From CBDAUN01 sp965214875 (GTDB lineage Bacteria; Pseudomonadota; Gammaproteobacteria; Arenicellales; JAJDZL01): DNA of 64,000 nt. Positions within the stretch are counted from its first letter, which is position 1. The number at the start of each line of letters is the position of its first letter. Where the stretch lies: contig OZ243980.1 in assembly GCA_965214875.1 (NCBI GenBank), positions 3,100,001-3,164,000 on the forward strand. Reading direction: 5' to 3'. The position numbers and the translations under genes are program-made. Of the stretch, positions 45,928 through 57,924 are shown piece by piece. The notes beneath the pieces are model-generated. The model was given only the letters and a program-made list of their open reading frames with translations, ran no database searches and was not told the origin of the DNA.

Positions 45928-47104
45928 GGTTCAATACATATGAGACTTTTCAGGCAGCAAGCGCGCTTTGGTTGAAGTTTTCATTATACGCCTGCATGGG
46001 CGTGCGTTGTCCGAGCGCCTGATGCGGCCGATAGGCGTTGTAGAAGCGCTCGAATTTGGCCAGCTCGACGTTCAGGGCGCCGACGCTGAGCTCGCCGGCG
46101 CAGGACTGGTGGAACTCGCAGCGGCCGGCGGCGTTGGCGCGCTCGACGCAGCCGTTATATTTGGGGCTTCTGGGCGGCAGCACGAACAGTTCGATGCCGC
46201 GCCGCTGGCAGGCGGTCTCGAACTCGGCCATGAACTCGCTGCCGCCGTCGACCTGCATCGACTCGATATCGAACGGCGCCTGGCGGATCAGATGGTCCAG
46301 GAACTTCGAGGCGCAGGCGGCGGTGGCGCGCGAGTAGGCGCGCATGCAGCAAAGCTTCGAGACCGGGCACACGGCCTTGAATTCCTTGACCGCGAAGCCG
46401 GCGTCGATGGCGACGCTCATGTGGTCGATCTGCACCATCTGGCCGGGCTTTCGGCCGCGGGCGCCGTAGCGCCAGCGGCGGGCGTGGCGGTCGAACTTGC
46501 GCCGCCGCCTGGGCTTTGTTCGCCCGTAGTGGAACGCGACCGGCTCGGCCTGGCCGGTGCGGACCAGGCGAGAGATCATGCGTCCGGTGGTGGAGGCGCT
46601 GGGCGCGAAGCCGCGCTCGCGCGCCAGCACGGCGCGGATCTTGGCGCGCCCCCACAGCGGAAAGCGCTGGCGCGTTTGGCGCACCAGCTCGAGCTCGGCG
46701 GCGGTCCACTGGCGCTGCCGCACCCGATGCGGGCGGCGGCACCGGTTGGCCAGGGCGCGGACGCCCTGCTCGCGCAGGCGCCGCTTCCAGCGGTAGAGCG
46801 TGGCCCGGGAGCAGCCGATCGCCTTCAGGGCGGTCGCTTCGGTCGCGCCCTCGAGGCGAAGCTGGTCGAACAGCGCGAGACTGTCGAAGCGCTCGGCGGC
46901 CTGCGGCGAAAGTTCGTCGCGGATCGCGTCGAGGCGATAAAATTTGCGGTGCGGACATTCGGTTTGCATAGCGCTATCTCCCGCCTTTCGGCTGTTGGAT
47001 TTGTGTGAAGCACTATGCTACCTGAAAAATTTTCGCGCGCCCGCCTCCTCCCTTCGGACTACGTCCTTCGGGAGGAGGCGGGCGGTCTCACATGTATCTG
47101 AACC
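45928..47104 (-). mobile_element. IS481-family element, copy C (complete)
   Basis: Flanked by GGTTCAATACATATGAGAC (left) and inverted GGTTCAGATACATGTGAGAC (right), with the GC hairpin near 47040-47085 and an intact transposase. It lies 23 bp before the ThDP-enzyme stop. Confidence 0.92.
45950..46969 (-). CDS. IS481-family transposase (copy C)
   Basis: An intact 339-residue transposase starting MQTECPHRKFYRLDAIRDEL. Helix-turn-helix ALKAAIGCSRATLYRWK-type (as ALKAIGCSRATLYRWKRRL), DDE residues in MVQIDHMSVAID, MQVDGGSEFMAEFE and CVERANAAGRCEF, and the C-terminal YNAYRPHQALGQRTPMQAYN. Differs from copy A at scattered positions, so the copies are not very recent duplicates. Confidence 0.92.
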   Translation of the reverse strand: MQTECPHRKFYRLDAIRDELSPQAAERFDSLALFDQLRLEGATEATALKAIGCSRATLYRWKRRLREQGVRALANRCRRPHRVRQRQWTAAELELVRQTRQRFPLWGRAKIRAVLARERGFAPSASTTGRMISRLVRTGQAEPVAFHYGRTKPRRRRKFDRHARRWRYGARGRKPGQMVQIDHMSVAIDAGFAVKEFKAVCPVSKLCCMRAYSRATAACASKFLDHLIRQAPFDIESMQVDGGSEFMAEFETACQRRGIELFVLPPRSPKYNGCVERANAAGRCEFHQSCAGELSVGALNVELAKFERFYNAYRPHQALGQRTPMQAYNENFNQSALAA

Positions 47105-47126
47105 CGGACATCGCTTAGTATCGCGC

Positions 47127-48752
47127 TCAGCGCAGCCAACCGTCATCCTCCATCACAACGATTACCGAGGGCCCGCGATAATCAAGTGCAGCCGACATCG
47201 CCTCTGTAAATGACTCTCGATCTCGCGCGCAAGTTCCCGGGCAGCCAAATGCGTACGCCAAGGCAACAAAATCCGGAGCGCGAGGGTTGACTCCGATTTG
47301 CGGTATTCCGCGCTTGATCATGCCGTCGCGAATCATCGCGTAGCTGTGGTTGTGCCAAATGATGATCGGCACGCACAGACACTCCTCAATCGCCGTTGCT
47401 AGCTCGTTGACGGTAAACATGAATCCGCCATCGCCAACGAGCACGACTACTGGCGTATCCGGCCTCGCTAGCTTGGCACCGACCGCCCCGGGCAATGCGC
47501 AACCTAAGGTGCCAAAACCGGCCGGGTAAAACCATGTGCCAGGCAGTTCTGTCTTCATTGCCATCGTGCCGGTGTACACAAGCTGGGCGATATCGCCCAT
47601 GATGATCGCCTCGTCCGGCAGCATTTCCCGCAAAGCATCAAGCACCACGACATGCTGGCGCTCCACATCCGTATATTGATCTTCCTGCTGCTTGCGAACC
47701 AGCTCTACCTCGGATGCGACATCCCTTGCGCGGTCCGCCAGCTTTAGTTCCCGCCACCTCGAGACGATCATGTCGCATGCGGTCTTTGCGTCTCCCAGTA
47801 TCGAGACTGCTGCGGGAAACGCATCATAAAAGCGCGCCGGATCAATATCAATGCGAATCACGGCGCCATTGACCGGCAAATCATAGATGAAGCTGTCCGC
47901 TTCGGCGAGTTCGGTGCCGATTGCCAATATGACATCGGCATCACCAAGATAGCGCTGCACGGACGGACTGATCACGCCGCCGCCAAGGCTCAGCGGATTC
48001 GAGTCTGCGACAATGCCCTTGCCGGCATTTGAAGAAACAACCGCCGCCCCTAGCAGTTTCGCAAGCGATTCCACTTCGCTTGATGCCTGACGCGCACCCC
48101 CACCGACCACGATGATCGGCCGACTTGCCTTAGCAAGCAATTCTACCGCACGGGTGATTGAAGCCTGGCTAGGCCGAGGCAATCCAGTAAGCGCACATAC
48201 CCTCCATTTGGCTTCAACCGGCATCTCCATCACATCGATGGGTATCGCGATATGCACTGGCCTAGGGCGTTGCGAATGGAAAATCATAAAGGCGCGCGCG
48301 ATCAGTTCGGGAACTTCATCGGGGTGATGAACCATTGCACTAAACGCAGTAACCGGACGCGTGATCGCGCACAGATCGGCAGTTTCGTGCAAGCGGCCCC
48401 AGCCCTTGCTCAGCGAAGGGCTGTCATTGGCGCTCGAGATGACAAGCATTGGAATGGAATCAGCGTATGCTTGCCCTATTCCGGTCAGCGCATTGGTTAC
48501 TCCTGGACCTGTGATCAGCGTGCAAACGCCCGGCTCGCCTGTCACCCGCGCGTATCCATCGGCCATGAAACTTGCGCCTTGCTCGTTGCGCGGCGTCACC
48601 GCCCGGACACCCGACTTTTCGATTCCTCGATAAAGTTCCAGAGTATGCTCACCCGGAATGCCGAACACCACGGATACGCCGTATCGCGATAGAAGCTCGA
48701 GCAGCGCCTCGCCGCAGGTGGGCATTGATTCAGTATTTTGCACCGTTTGCAA
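47127..48752 (-). CDS. ThDP-dependent enzyme, acetolactate synthase / 2-oxo acid decarboxylase family
   Basis: The 541-residue protein has the three ThDP-enzyme domains: PYR domain with the catalytic Glu in PRNEQGASFMADGYAR, central domain (about residues 190-330) and PP domain with the cofactor motif VGDGGFMFTVNELATAIEEC...HNHSY. Closest by pattern to large-subunit-only acetolactate synthase-like or 5-guanidino-2-oxopentanoate decarboxylase (AruI-like) enzymes. Upstream is a TauD-like gene in the same direction, 101 bp away. Confidence 0.85.
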   Translation of the reverse strand: MQTVQNTESMPTCGEALLELLSRYGVSVVFGIPGEHTLELYRGIEKSGVRAVTPRNEQGASFMADGYARVTGEPGVCTLITGPGVTNALTGIGQAYADSIPMLVISSANDSPSLSKGWGRLHETADLCAITRPVTAFSAMVHHPDEVPELIARAFMIFHSQRPRPVHIAIPIDVMEMPVEAKWRVCALTGLPRPSQASITRAVELLAKASRPIIVVGGGARQASSEVESLAKLLGAAVVSSNAGKGIVADSNPLSLGGGVISPSVQRYLGDADVILAIGTELAEADSFIYDLPVNGAVIRIDIDPARFYDAFPAAVSILGDAKTACDMIVSRWRELKLADRARDVASEVELVRKQQEDQYTDVERQHVVVLDALREMLPDEAIIMGDIAQLVYTGTMAMKTELPGTWFYPAGFGTLGCALPGAVGAKLARPDTPVVVLVGDGGFMFTVNELATAIEECLCVPIIIWHNHSYAMIRDGMIKRGIPQIGVNPRAPDFVALAYAFGCPGTCARDRESFTEAMSAALDYRGPSVIVVMEDDGWLR

Positions 48753-48853
48753 ACCTAGTTGACCCGCGAGGGCAGCATGGAGCGAACGAATCTTGTCGAC
48801 GGCGAATCAAGCAATCTCCTTGCGCAGGCAGGAGGGGTGCCAGATAGAAACCA

Positions 48854-49705
48854 TCACTGAAGAAAATAGGGCTGATCACCAACGATTGTGACTCGGTTCA
48901 TAATTCGGTGCGCCGCACCATAATCATGAGAAGCATAATGCTGAGTGCAACGATTGTCCCAGAATGCCACATCGCCGACCTGCCAGCTATGTCGAATCTG
49001 AAAATCAGGCAATTGCGAATGGTGAAACAGAAGCTTCAGCAACCCTTGGCTTTCGATCTCCGACAGCTCGTTGATTCGCGATGTGTAGTACTCGTTGACA
49101 TACAGCGCAGTGCGCCTGGTTTCAGGATGGGTGCGCAGTACAGGATGAGTCCGCAAGGGAAAGGCTTCCTTCAATGCTTGTATCCTTCGCTCGCCATTCG
49201 GCTGCATTCTCAAGGAAGCGCCCCATCCGCGCTCAATCGAGTGCTGCGCGGTCAGCGATTCAAGCATTTTCCTGATCGGTTCAGACAAGGTGTCATAGGC
49301 AGCATACATGCTGGCAAACAGCGTGTCGCCGCCAGACTCGGGAATCTTCTTTGCGATCAGGATGGAACCCATGGAAGGAGCTTCCTGATAGGTCACGTCA
49401 GTGTGCCAATAATGTTCGGCATCATGAGCACGGCCTTTCGACTCGATGATGGTCAGACGCGGATCATCCTGATTGCAATCGAAAACCGGATGCGGCTCAT
49501 CGAGCGTGCCGAACTGCTCGCCAAGACGAATATGCTCCGATTCGGTCAGATTCTGGTTTCGAAAAAACAGCACGCCATGCTCCAGCAGCGCATGCCTTAT
49601 GTCCTGGACGGTTGGATCGGGAAGCTTTTTGCTGAGATCGACATCGTCGACGAACGCTCCTAGATGAGGAGAACGGCGTGTCACGCTGACGGTTTGATAG
49701 TCCAT
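48854..49705 (-). CDS. TauD/TfdA-family Fe(II)/2-oxoglutarate dioxygenase
   Basis: The 283-residue protein has the facial triad: H and D in YWHTDVTYQEAPSMGSIL and the distal His/Arg in HRIMNRVTIVGD. Family members oxidise taurine, other sulfonates or aryloxyalkanoates using 2-oxoglutarate. In a sulfur-oxidising organism release of sulfite from an organosulfonate would be consistent, but substrate is not shown by the sequence. Confidence 0.9.
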   Translation of the reverse strand: MDYQTVSVTRRSPHLGAFVDDVDLSKKLPDPTVQDIRHALLEHGVLFFRNQNLTESEHIRLGEQFGTLDEPHPVFDCNQDDPRLTIIESKGRAHDAEHYWHTDVTYQEAPSMGSILIAKKIPESGGDTLFASMYAAYDTLSEPIRKMLESLTAQHSIERGWGASLRMQPNGERRIQALKEAFPLRTHPVLRTHPETRRTALYVNEYYTSRINELSEIESQGLLKLLFHHSQLPDFQIRHSWQVGDVAFWDNRCTQHYASHDYGAAHRIMNRVTIVGDQPYFLQ

Positions 49706-49899
49706 AATTGCCTCACCGCAAATTTGCTAGCGTTTCTTGGTTTCACAGTATGATCCACTACATCTTTGTTTTGCTGTATTGTAGCAAGGCTTAAGCCTTT
49801 GCTTCAGCCAACTCGAAATCGCTTGCAGCCACGCGACCGATATCGGTTCAGTAGCAGCAGCCAAACTTTTCTTCGCATATTCCTAAACAGGAGCTATCA

Positions 49900-50490
49900 A
49901 TGTCAAACCGCCAACCAGCGTGCTGGATCGAGACAATCAGTCCTGATGCGGCCGATGCCGAATTAAAGCAGACTTACGACCAGCTCAAGGCCATGCATGG
50001 AATGGTCCATAACCTCTATCTCGCGTTTTCGCTTCAGCCGGCGCCATTGCTTGCTGCCGACCGGCATTACCGCGGCATTCTACACAACGAAGCGAATCAA
50101 TCCGAACCCTGGTTTCTCGAGCTGCTTGCAACCCAAGTGGCGATGATTGCCGATTGCACCTACGCCCTAACCCACCATGGCGCGAATTTCAAGGCCCTGC
50201 TCGGGGACGATGCGCTTGCAGAACAAATGATCGAAGCAGTCCGCGACGATCATTTTGACATCGGCTGTCCGTTCACGCTCAAGCAGGCCGCTGCGCTTGC
50301 CTATTGCGCCAAGCTATCCCGTGCGCCGCAGAACATGGCATTCGAGGATATCGCGGCGCTGCGCGAGGCAGGGCTAAGCGACACGGAAATCTTGGAAGCA
50401 GTCCAAGCAACCGCGTGCTTCGCCTACTGGGTTCGCCTCATAAACGCGCTTGGGATCAACCTAGGCGACGAATCGATCGGCAAATACTGA
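49900..50490 (+). CDS. Carboxymuconolactone decarboxylase/AhpD-like protein
   Basis: The 196-residue all-helical protein fits the peroxidase-related branch of the CMD family (MHGMVHNLYLAFSLQPAPLL, LLATQVAMIADCTYALTHHG). The usual E-C-x-x-C-x-x-x-H is reduced to DCTYALTHH, lacking the second Cys, so a disulfide peroxidatic cycle is unlikely. ATG at 49900 with CAGGAGC upstream. Divergent from the tauD-like gene. Confidence 0.85.
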   Translation: MSNRQPACWIETISPDAADAELKQTYDQLKAMHGMVHNLYLAFSLQPAPLLAADRHYRGILHNEANQSEPWFLELLATQVAMIADCTYALTHHGANFKALLGDDALAEQMIEAVRDDHFDIGCPFTLKQAAALAYCAKLSRAPQNMAFEDIAALREAGLSDTEILEAVQATACFAYWVRLINALGINLGDESIGKY

Positions 50491-50531
50491 CAATATCGCC
50501 GGTAGCTGCGCACATCATTCCAATGCCAGGC

Positions 50532-52172
50532 CTATTGCGCGCCCTTGCGCGCAGCTCGCCGCGCCATGATTTGATTCATCCAGTCCGGATTCATTTCCGG
50601 CACCGATGACAGCAGCAGTTCTGTGTACTCGTGGTGCGGCGGACTTAGAACCTCGGACTTCGGTCCCTGCTCTACGATTCTCCCTTCTAGCATAACGATT
50701 ACGCGATCAGCGACTGCCCGCACAGTTGCCAAATCATGGGTAATGAATACATAGGCCAAGTTGAGTTCCTGCTGCAAGCGATCGAGCAGGCGCAAAATGC
50801 CTTCTGCTACCAGTTGATCCAGCGCAGACGTGATCTCGTCGCAGATGATGAAGTTCGGATCTGCCGCTAAAGCGCGGGCGATGCAAATCCGCTGCTTTTG
50901 ACCGCCTGACAACTCGTCAGGATACCGATCGAGATATTGCTTGGGGTCCAGTTCGATCAATTCCATCAGCTCGCTGATGCGACGGCGCAGCTCGTTCCCT
51001 TCCATGCCCAGATAGAACTTAAGCGGCCGGCCGATAATCTTGCGAATCTTGTGCCGTGGATTGATCGCGGTATCCGGCATCTGATAGATCATCTGAATTT
51101 TTTTCAAATTTTCGATTGATCGCCCGGCAAAATTCGGCGGCAACGTTTCACCTTCAAATTCCACGCTGCCATCTTCAGGCGGCAGCAACCCGGTCATAAC
51201 TCTTGCGACAGTAGTTTTCCCGCTACCCGACTCGCCAACGATAGCGACAGTCTCGCCTCGAAAAACCTCAAGATTTACATCAGTCAGAACCGGCTTGAAC
51301 GCCTTCGGATAGCGCGCAGTAACCTGGCGCACACGCAATAGCGGCTCGCCAGAGGTTCGCTTAAGCGCCTGCTTTTTGAATGTACGAACCGCCCATAGTG
51401 TCTTGGTATAGTCCTCTTTGGGGTCAGCGAGCATGGTTCGGGTGTCAGCTTTCTCGACGATCTTGCCGTGCCGCAGAACGACAATCTCGTCAGCCATCTG
51501 CGCCACTACTGCAAGGTCGTGGGAAATGTAGACCGCCGACGTGTTGAAGTACTCGACAATGTCGCGTATCGTGGCAAGCACTTCCAGCTGGGTAGTCACG
51601 TCTAATGCGGTCGTCGGCTCATCGAAAATGATCAAATCCGGCCGGCATGACAACGCCATTGCCGTCATCGCCCTTTGCAGCTGTCCGCCTGAAACCTGAT
51701 GCGGATAGCGAAAGCCGATCGTGTCGGGTTCCGGCATCTTGATTTTCGAATACAGATCCTTTGCATCGGCATACGCCTGTTCGCGACTGCCGAGGCCATG
51801 CTGTATGACGCTCTCGCTAAACTGGTCAATCAACTTGTGCGCAGGATTGAATGAAGCGGCCGCGCTTTGCGCAACGTAGGCGATGCGCGAGCCGCGCAAA
51901 CGGCGCTTTTGCTCCTCGCTCGCGGTTGTCAGATCCATTCCGTCGAAAATAATCCGCCCCGCCTTTATCCTGCACCCAGCCTTGCAATACCCCATCGAGG
52001 CAATGCCGATTGTGGATTTGCCCGCTCCCGACTCCCCTATCAGGCCCAGAATCTCTCCGCGCTTCAGTTCAACACCAAAGCCCTTGACGATTTCATGCCA
52101 TTGCCCTTCGCTGTAGCCCTCAATGTGCAAGTTTTCCATTCGCAGCAAGATTTTTTCGGCATCAATGTTCAT
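50532..52172 (-). CDS. Peptide/nickel-type ABC transporter ATP-binding protein (DppD-DppF fusion)
   Basis: The 546-residue protein joins two nucleotide-binding domains: Walker A GESGAGKSTIGIASMGY and GESGSGKTTVARVMTGL, signatures VSGGQLQRAM and LSGGQKQRICIARALA, Walker B LIIFDEPTTALD and FIICDEITSALD. It energises the two permeases encoded just upstream (overlap of 11 bp with the DppC-like gene). Complete. Confidence 0.95.
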   Translation of the reverse strand: MNIDAEKILLRMENLHIEGYSEGQWHEIVKGFGVELKRGEILGLIGESGAGKSTIGIASMGYCKAGCRIKAGRIIFDGMDLTTASEEQKRRLRGSRIAYVAQSAAASFNPAHKLIDQFSESVIQHGLGSREQAYADAKDLYSKIKMPEPDTIGFRYPHQVSGGQLQRAMTAMALSCRPDLIIFDEPTTALDVTTQLEVLATIRDIVEYFNTSAVYISHDLAVVAQMADEIVVLRHGKIVEKADTRTMLADPKEDYTKTLWAVRTFKKQALKRTSGEPLLRVRQVTARYPKAFKPVLTDVNLEVFRGETVAIVGESGSGKTTVARVMTGLLPPEDGSVEFEGETLPPNFAGRSIENLKKIQMIYQMPDTAINPRHKIRKIIGRPLKFYLGMEGNELRRRISELMELIELDPKQYLDRYPDELSGGQKQRICIARALAADPNFIICDEITSALDQLVAEGILRLLDRLQQELNLAYVFITHDLATVRAVADRVIVMLEGRIVEQGPKSEVLSPPHHEYTELLLSSVPEMNPDWMNQIMARRAARKGAQ

Positions 52173-53022
52173 CTTTGAGTCCTGAGGTCTTGTGCAAAAA
52201 CCAATCGATCACGAAATTGACCGCCACAGTCAGCAAGGCAATGGCGGCCGCCGGTATCAATGGCGTAAAGTCGTCGAAGGTAATGAGCACAGCGGTCTGG
52301 CGCACCATGGAACCCCAGTCGGCAACCGGCGGCTGAATGCCAAGGCCTAGAAAGCTCAAGGCGCTGATTGTCAGGAATACAAAGCAGAACCGGAGGCCGA
52401 ATTCGGCAGCCAGCGGCGCTGAAATATTCGGCAACACTTCCTGAATCGCCACCCAGGGCAGTCTTTCGCCGCGCAGCCTCGCTACTTCGATAAAATCCAT
52501 GACCACCACATTCATGCTAACCGCTCTCGCTATCCGATAAATCCGTGTCGCATCGATCACGCTCATGATCACAATCAGGTTGAGGATCGAAGAACCGAAT
52601 ATCGATAGCAGCATCATCGCGAATATCAGCGCAGGAATCGCCATGAAGACATCGACAATCCGGCTCAGCAACTGGTCAAGCCAGCCCCCGACGATGGCTG
52701 CGAGAATGCCAAGGCCGGCACCCATGACAAAAGCGAGAATCGTGGTAATCAGCGCAATCCCGACCGTGTTTCGCGCACCGTATAGAATTCGCGTCAGCAT
52801 ATCGCGGCCGAGATGATCGGTACCGAGCAGAAATTGATCGTCCCATGGCTGAAACTTCCGGCCAACAATCTCGGATTCGCCGAACGGGGCTATCCAGGGC
52901 GCAAATATTGCAACAAAAATATAGATGCCAACTACTAAGATTCCGAACTTGGCACTGAGCGGAGCATCGCCGAACGCGCGAACGAGCCGGGCGGTTTTGC
53001 TTGCTGGCATGTAATGTTCCAT
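52162..53022 (-). CDS. ABC transporter permease, DppC-like
   Basis: The 286-residue protein has an N-terminal anchor and five further helices, with the coupling-loop EAA motif as IEVARLRGERLPWVAIQEVL. Typical LGTDHLGRDMLTRILYGARN segment of DppC/OppC proteins is present. Middle gene of the operon. Confidence 0.95.
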   Translation of the reverse strand: MEHYMPASKTARLVRAFGDAPLSAKFGILVVGIYIFVAIFAPWIAPFGESEIVGRKFQPWDDQFLLGTDHLGRDMLTRILYGARNTVGIALITTILAFVMGAGLGILAAIVGGWLDQLLSRIVDVFMAIPALIFAMMLLSIFGSSILNLIVIMSVIDATRIYRIARAVSMNVVVMDFIEVARLRGERLPWVAIQEVLPNISAPLAAEFGLRFCFVFLTISALSFLGLGIQPPVADWGSMVRQTAVLITFDDFTPLIPAAAIALLTVAVNFVIDWFLHKTSGLKDEH

Positions 53023-53045
53023 CAGATGAGCCCCGGACAGCTTGC

Positions 53046-54002
53046 CTATTTAGGATGTAGCAAACGAGGGTTGGTCAAAATCGACAGGATGTCGGCAAGC
53101 AGGTTCAAAAATACATAGGTTGCTGCAAAAATCAGGCAGCAAGCCTGAACCACCGGCATGTCGCGCCTTTGCACAGCATCGACCAGAAACTGGCCAAGCC
53201 CGGGATAAACAAAAACCACTTCGACTACGATGACCCCCACAACCAGATAGGCCAGATTTATGACAATCACGTTGACAATGGGGGCCCACGCATTGGGCAA
53301 AGCGTGGTGGACAATAACGCGAAATCGTTTCAAGCCTTTCAGCGAAGCCATTTCGATATAGGCGTTGGAAAGCAGGTTGATGATCGCCGCGCGCGTCATG
53401 CGCATCATGTGCGCCATCGAAACCAGAGTCAGCACAAGCGCCGGCAACAAGGCCTTTTCAAGATGTTCGAGAAATGGCGTATCGACACGCACGTTGGAAA
53501 GACTCGGCAACCAGCCTGTTTTTACCGAAAGGAGCAGCAAGAGTATGTACGCCAAAAAAAATTCCGGCGTAGAAATCGATGACAGGGAGACGACATTGAC
53601 GCTTCGGTCGTATGGCGTATTGCGATAAAGCGCAGCAAGAATGCCGAGCATGACTGCAAGCGGCACGGCAATGCAGGCGGCGAATATTGCCAGAAACAGC
53701 GTGTTGTAGAGCCGATAGCCAAGCACCTCGCTGATAGCGCGCCCATTGCCAATCGAAACGCCGAAATCGCCGCGAAAAACATCTCCAAGCCAACTCAAAT
53801 AGCGGATGTGAGGCGGCAAATCGAGGCCGAGCTGCGCCCGTAGCGCCGCTATCGTTTCTGGAGTTGCCGCTTGACCGAGGATCGCTTCTGCAGCATCGCC
53901 CGGCAACATTGAGACGGTCAGGAAAATGATTACCGAAATGGCAATCAGTGTCAGCAGACCGAGCGCGACACGCTGAACGATCATTTTCAAAATGTAGGTC
54001 AT
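53046..54002 (-). CDS. ABC transporter permease, DppB-like
   Basis: I take the ATG at 54002 (MTYILKMIVQRVALGLLTLI). The 318-residue protein has six helices, PGDAAEAILGQAATPETIAAL (DppB periplasmic domain) and the EAA loop IEMASLKGLKRFRVIVHHAL. It begins 11 bp after a 46-residue Tat-leader stub that is all that is left of the upstream solute-binding protein gene. Confidence 0.93.
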   Translation of the reverse strand: MTYILKMIVQRVALGLLTLIAISVIIFLTVSMLPGDAAEAILGQAATPETIAALRAQLGLDLPPHIRYLSWLGDVFRGDFGVSIGNGRAISEVLGYRLYNTLFLAIFAACIAVPLAVMLGILAALYRNTPYDRSVNVVSLSSISTPEFFLAYILLLLLSVKTGWLPSLSNVRVDTPFLEHLEKALLPALVLTLVSMAHMMRMTRAAIINLLSNAYIEMASLKGLKRFRVIVHHALPNAWAPIVNVIVINLAYLVVGVIVVEVVFVYPGLGQFLVDAVQRRDMPVVQACCLIFAATYVFLNLLADILSILTNPRLLHPK

Positions 54003-54012
54003 GCCGACCAGG

Positions 54013-54153
54013 CTACACCGTTTTCGGAGTTGCCGCCCGCGTCGATGGAATGAGCAATCCTTGCGCCGCTCCTGCTGCGCCAAGTACGCCAGCAACTTGC
54101 ATGAACCTGCGCCTAGACGAATACTCAGTGTTTGATTGACAGTTTGTTTTCAT
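54013..54153 (-). pseudogene. Tat-leader stub of a deleted substrate-binding protein
   Basis: ATG at 54153 gives MKTNCQSNTEYSSRRRFMQV, a twin-arginine signal (SRRRFM), then AGVLGAAGAAQGLLIPSTRA and a TAG six codons later, 46 residues. In family-5 peptide transport operons the binding protein gene lies right before dppB, so this is most simply the 5' end of that gene after a deletion. Alternatively the leader itself may be translated to couple dppB expression. Confidence 0.75.
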
Positions 54154-54225
54154 ATTCTTCTACGAAATGTGCGCGGTTTAGAGCAAATTGATTATTTTGC
54201 TTGATTCACGTTTGAAGTTTCCAAA

Positions 54226-54615
54226 TTACACCTTTGGTTCAAACTCATTTTGATTTTGATTTTTCGATAATACGAAATATCTTGCGTAGCTGCCGGTCTT
54301 TCGCAAATTCTCTGGTGCGCCTATCAAATAGGAGGATGCATCTTTAGACTGCCACGCAGGAAAAAAATCTGGAGTGGGAACATAATGCCATCGCTCCTGG
54401 CTGCTTTGCCCTGGCTGAATTTTGAATGAACTATCTACACTGCTCGGGCCAGGCGGGGGCAAACACCATTCATCTTTGCAAGATTTGAACACCAATGAAC
54501 GCAAATCCATTTTTCGGCACGAAATTGACGCAGTAATTCGACCTTCATTCGGATCGCCAAATATCGATTGCGCTCCATTTTCTTGCGCCGCTACGGCAAT
54601 ATGGCGTCTATCCAT
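54226..54615 (-). CDS. Hypothetical protein
   Basis: A 129-residue frame with several Cys and Trp (ISCRKMDLRSLVFKSCKDEW, RWHYVPTPDFFPAWQ) ending in an Asn/Gln-rich tail. No known family, no signal peptide in this frame; it might continue an exported protein upstream (to about 54700) after a frame change. AT-rich. Low certainty that it is expressed. Confidence 0.4.
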   Translation of the reverse strand: MDRRHIAVAAQENGAQSIFGDPNEGRITASISCRKMDLRSLVFKSCKDEWCLPPPGPSSVDSSFKIQPGQSSQERWHYVPTPDFFPAWQSKDASSYLIGAPENLRKTGSYARYFVLSKNQNQNEFEPKV

Positions 54616-55247
54616 TGAGTTTTCCGCTTCCGCAACTTACGGACCGCCGTATTCAAAAAGAATGGATTCGAATCGGATTTGGGATGTTGAATGTACTGTA
54701 GCAATTTGCAGGGATATCGTTATGAACCCTCTCTAACCCCGCGGAGGTGGGGCCACCATCAACTTCAGAAACCACATAATATCAATTACTTATCAATTTA
54801 GTTTCTGCAAAGCAGGCGAACCCGTCTGCAGCAACCGCGCTTGCGTACAATCAGCAAAGTAATCAATCATTCAATATCAATGCTTTATGATTTGCATTAA
54901 TTTATGAATCTCGAACCCGGCACCGCGCAGCGATCTGTGAGAGAAATGGCACGAGATTGGCATACGATTCAGAGATCGATTCTATTCTGGAGACTTATAT
55001 CCCGACACAATTTGATCCGTCCTGCCAGCTTTATGATCACTGATAGTGCTTTGGAAGCGATCTTGTTTAGAAGATTGCATACGGCCAACGCAGGATGTTT
55101 TGTGCGCCAATCTCGCTTGTTTCTTAGAAGTGGATTTTTGACATCCGCTCTCGGTTAGGGTTTCGATTGGAAAGGTGGCACTTGACCCCGACAAGGTTTA
55201 TGAAACCCGGCAAGGCGCTTGCGCTCGTCAACTGTCAAGCGCGTAGA
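54616..55247. other. About 630 bp without a supported gene
   Basis: Frames here (for example 54904-55158) have no family features. The stretch just before the FrdB-like stop shows a short repeated GGCAAGGCGCTTGCG pattern (about 55207-55225, palindromic AAGGCGCTTGCG) that might be a terminator for the minus-strand operon. Confidence 0.35.
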
Positions 55248-55965
55248 TTAAAGTCGGAACGCTGCCCTCATCGCCTTGCTCTTCAAGCCCGCGATTGAAG
55301 CGGACGGGTCAAGTTGCTTAGGACAGTGCCGACTGCAAGATCGCGTGGTATGACAAGACAGGCAGCCGCCATCCGACGCAAGCGCTGCCATGATGCCGGC
55401 CGTCTGTTCGCTACGCCTGTCATTTACCAGTGACCACGCACGGTTCAGCGCCGCCGGCCCAAGATACTCCGGCTTCCAGGTGACAATGTCGCAGGTTGCA
55501 TGGCATATTCCGCAGTTGATGCATTGGATTGCCTCGTCGACTTTGATGCGCTCCTTATCGTCCGGCTTGACTTCGGCAAACGTCGCGCTGTTCGGCCGCG
55601 ATGGCGAAAAGGCGCCGCCGCCGTCATGCCACTTCTTGAAAAATGGCTGCATGTCGACGACCAGATCCTTGATTACTGGAAAGTTTCGAAGCGGCGCAAT
55701 CACGATTTTAGGTTCATTTGCAAACACTGACGCTTGGGTTCGACATGTCCATCGCGGAACGCCGTTGACGGTCATGGCGCAAGTGCCGCACATTCCTACG
55801 CGACAAGCGAAGCGATAGGATAGTTCGGAGTCTAGCTCCCTTTGAACATAGGTGACTAGATCGAGAACGGTTTGCAACTTGGCTCGCGGAACGCGATAGG
55901 TATTGAATGATCCGGTGCTCGTACCGCGCCAAATGTCTACAACGATGCTACTTGATGACACTGTA

Positions 55966-55973
<8 letters not shown>
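55248..55973 (-). CDS. Succinate dehydrogenase/fumarate reductase iron-sulfur subunit-like protein
   Basis: About 241 residues from a GTG at 55973 (or GTG 55961); the longer frame starts with TTG inside the preceding gene. Plant-type [2Fe-2S] motif FACRVGMCGTCAMTVNGVPR with C later, then two 4Fe/3Fe motifs CINCGICHATCDI and CLSCHTTRSCSRHCP. This is the SdhB/FrdB architecture but no flavoprotein or anchor gene accompanies it; it overlaps the 3' end of the acetoacetyl-CoA synthetase gene. Confidence 0.85.

Positions 55974-57920
<1,947 letters not shown>

Positions 57921-57924
<4 letters not shown>

Noticed and set aside
55207..55225. Palindrome AAGGCGCTTGCG as a definite terminator
   Set aside because: Too short and without a T run; mentioned only as a possibility in the non-coding entry.
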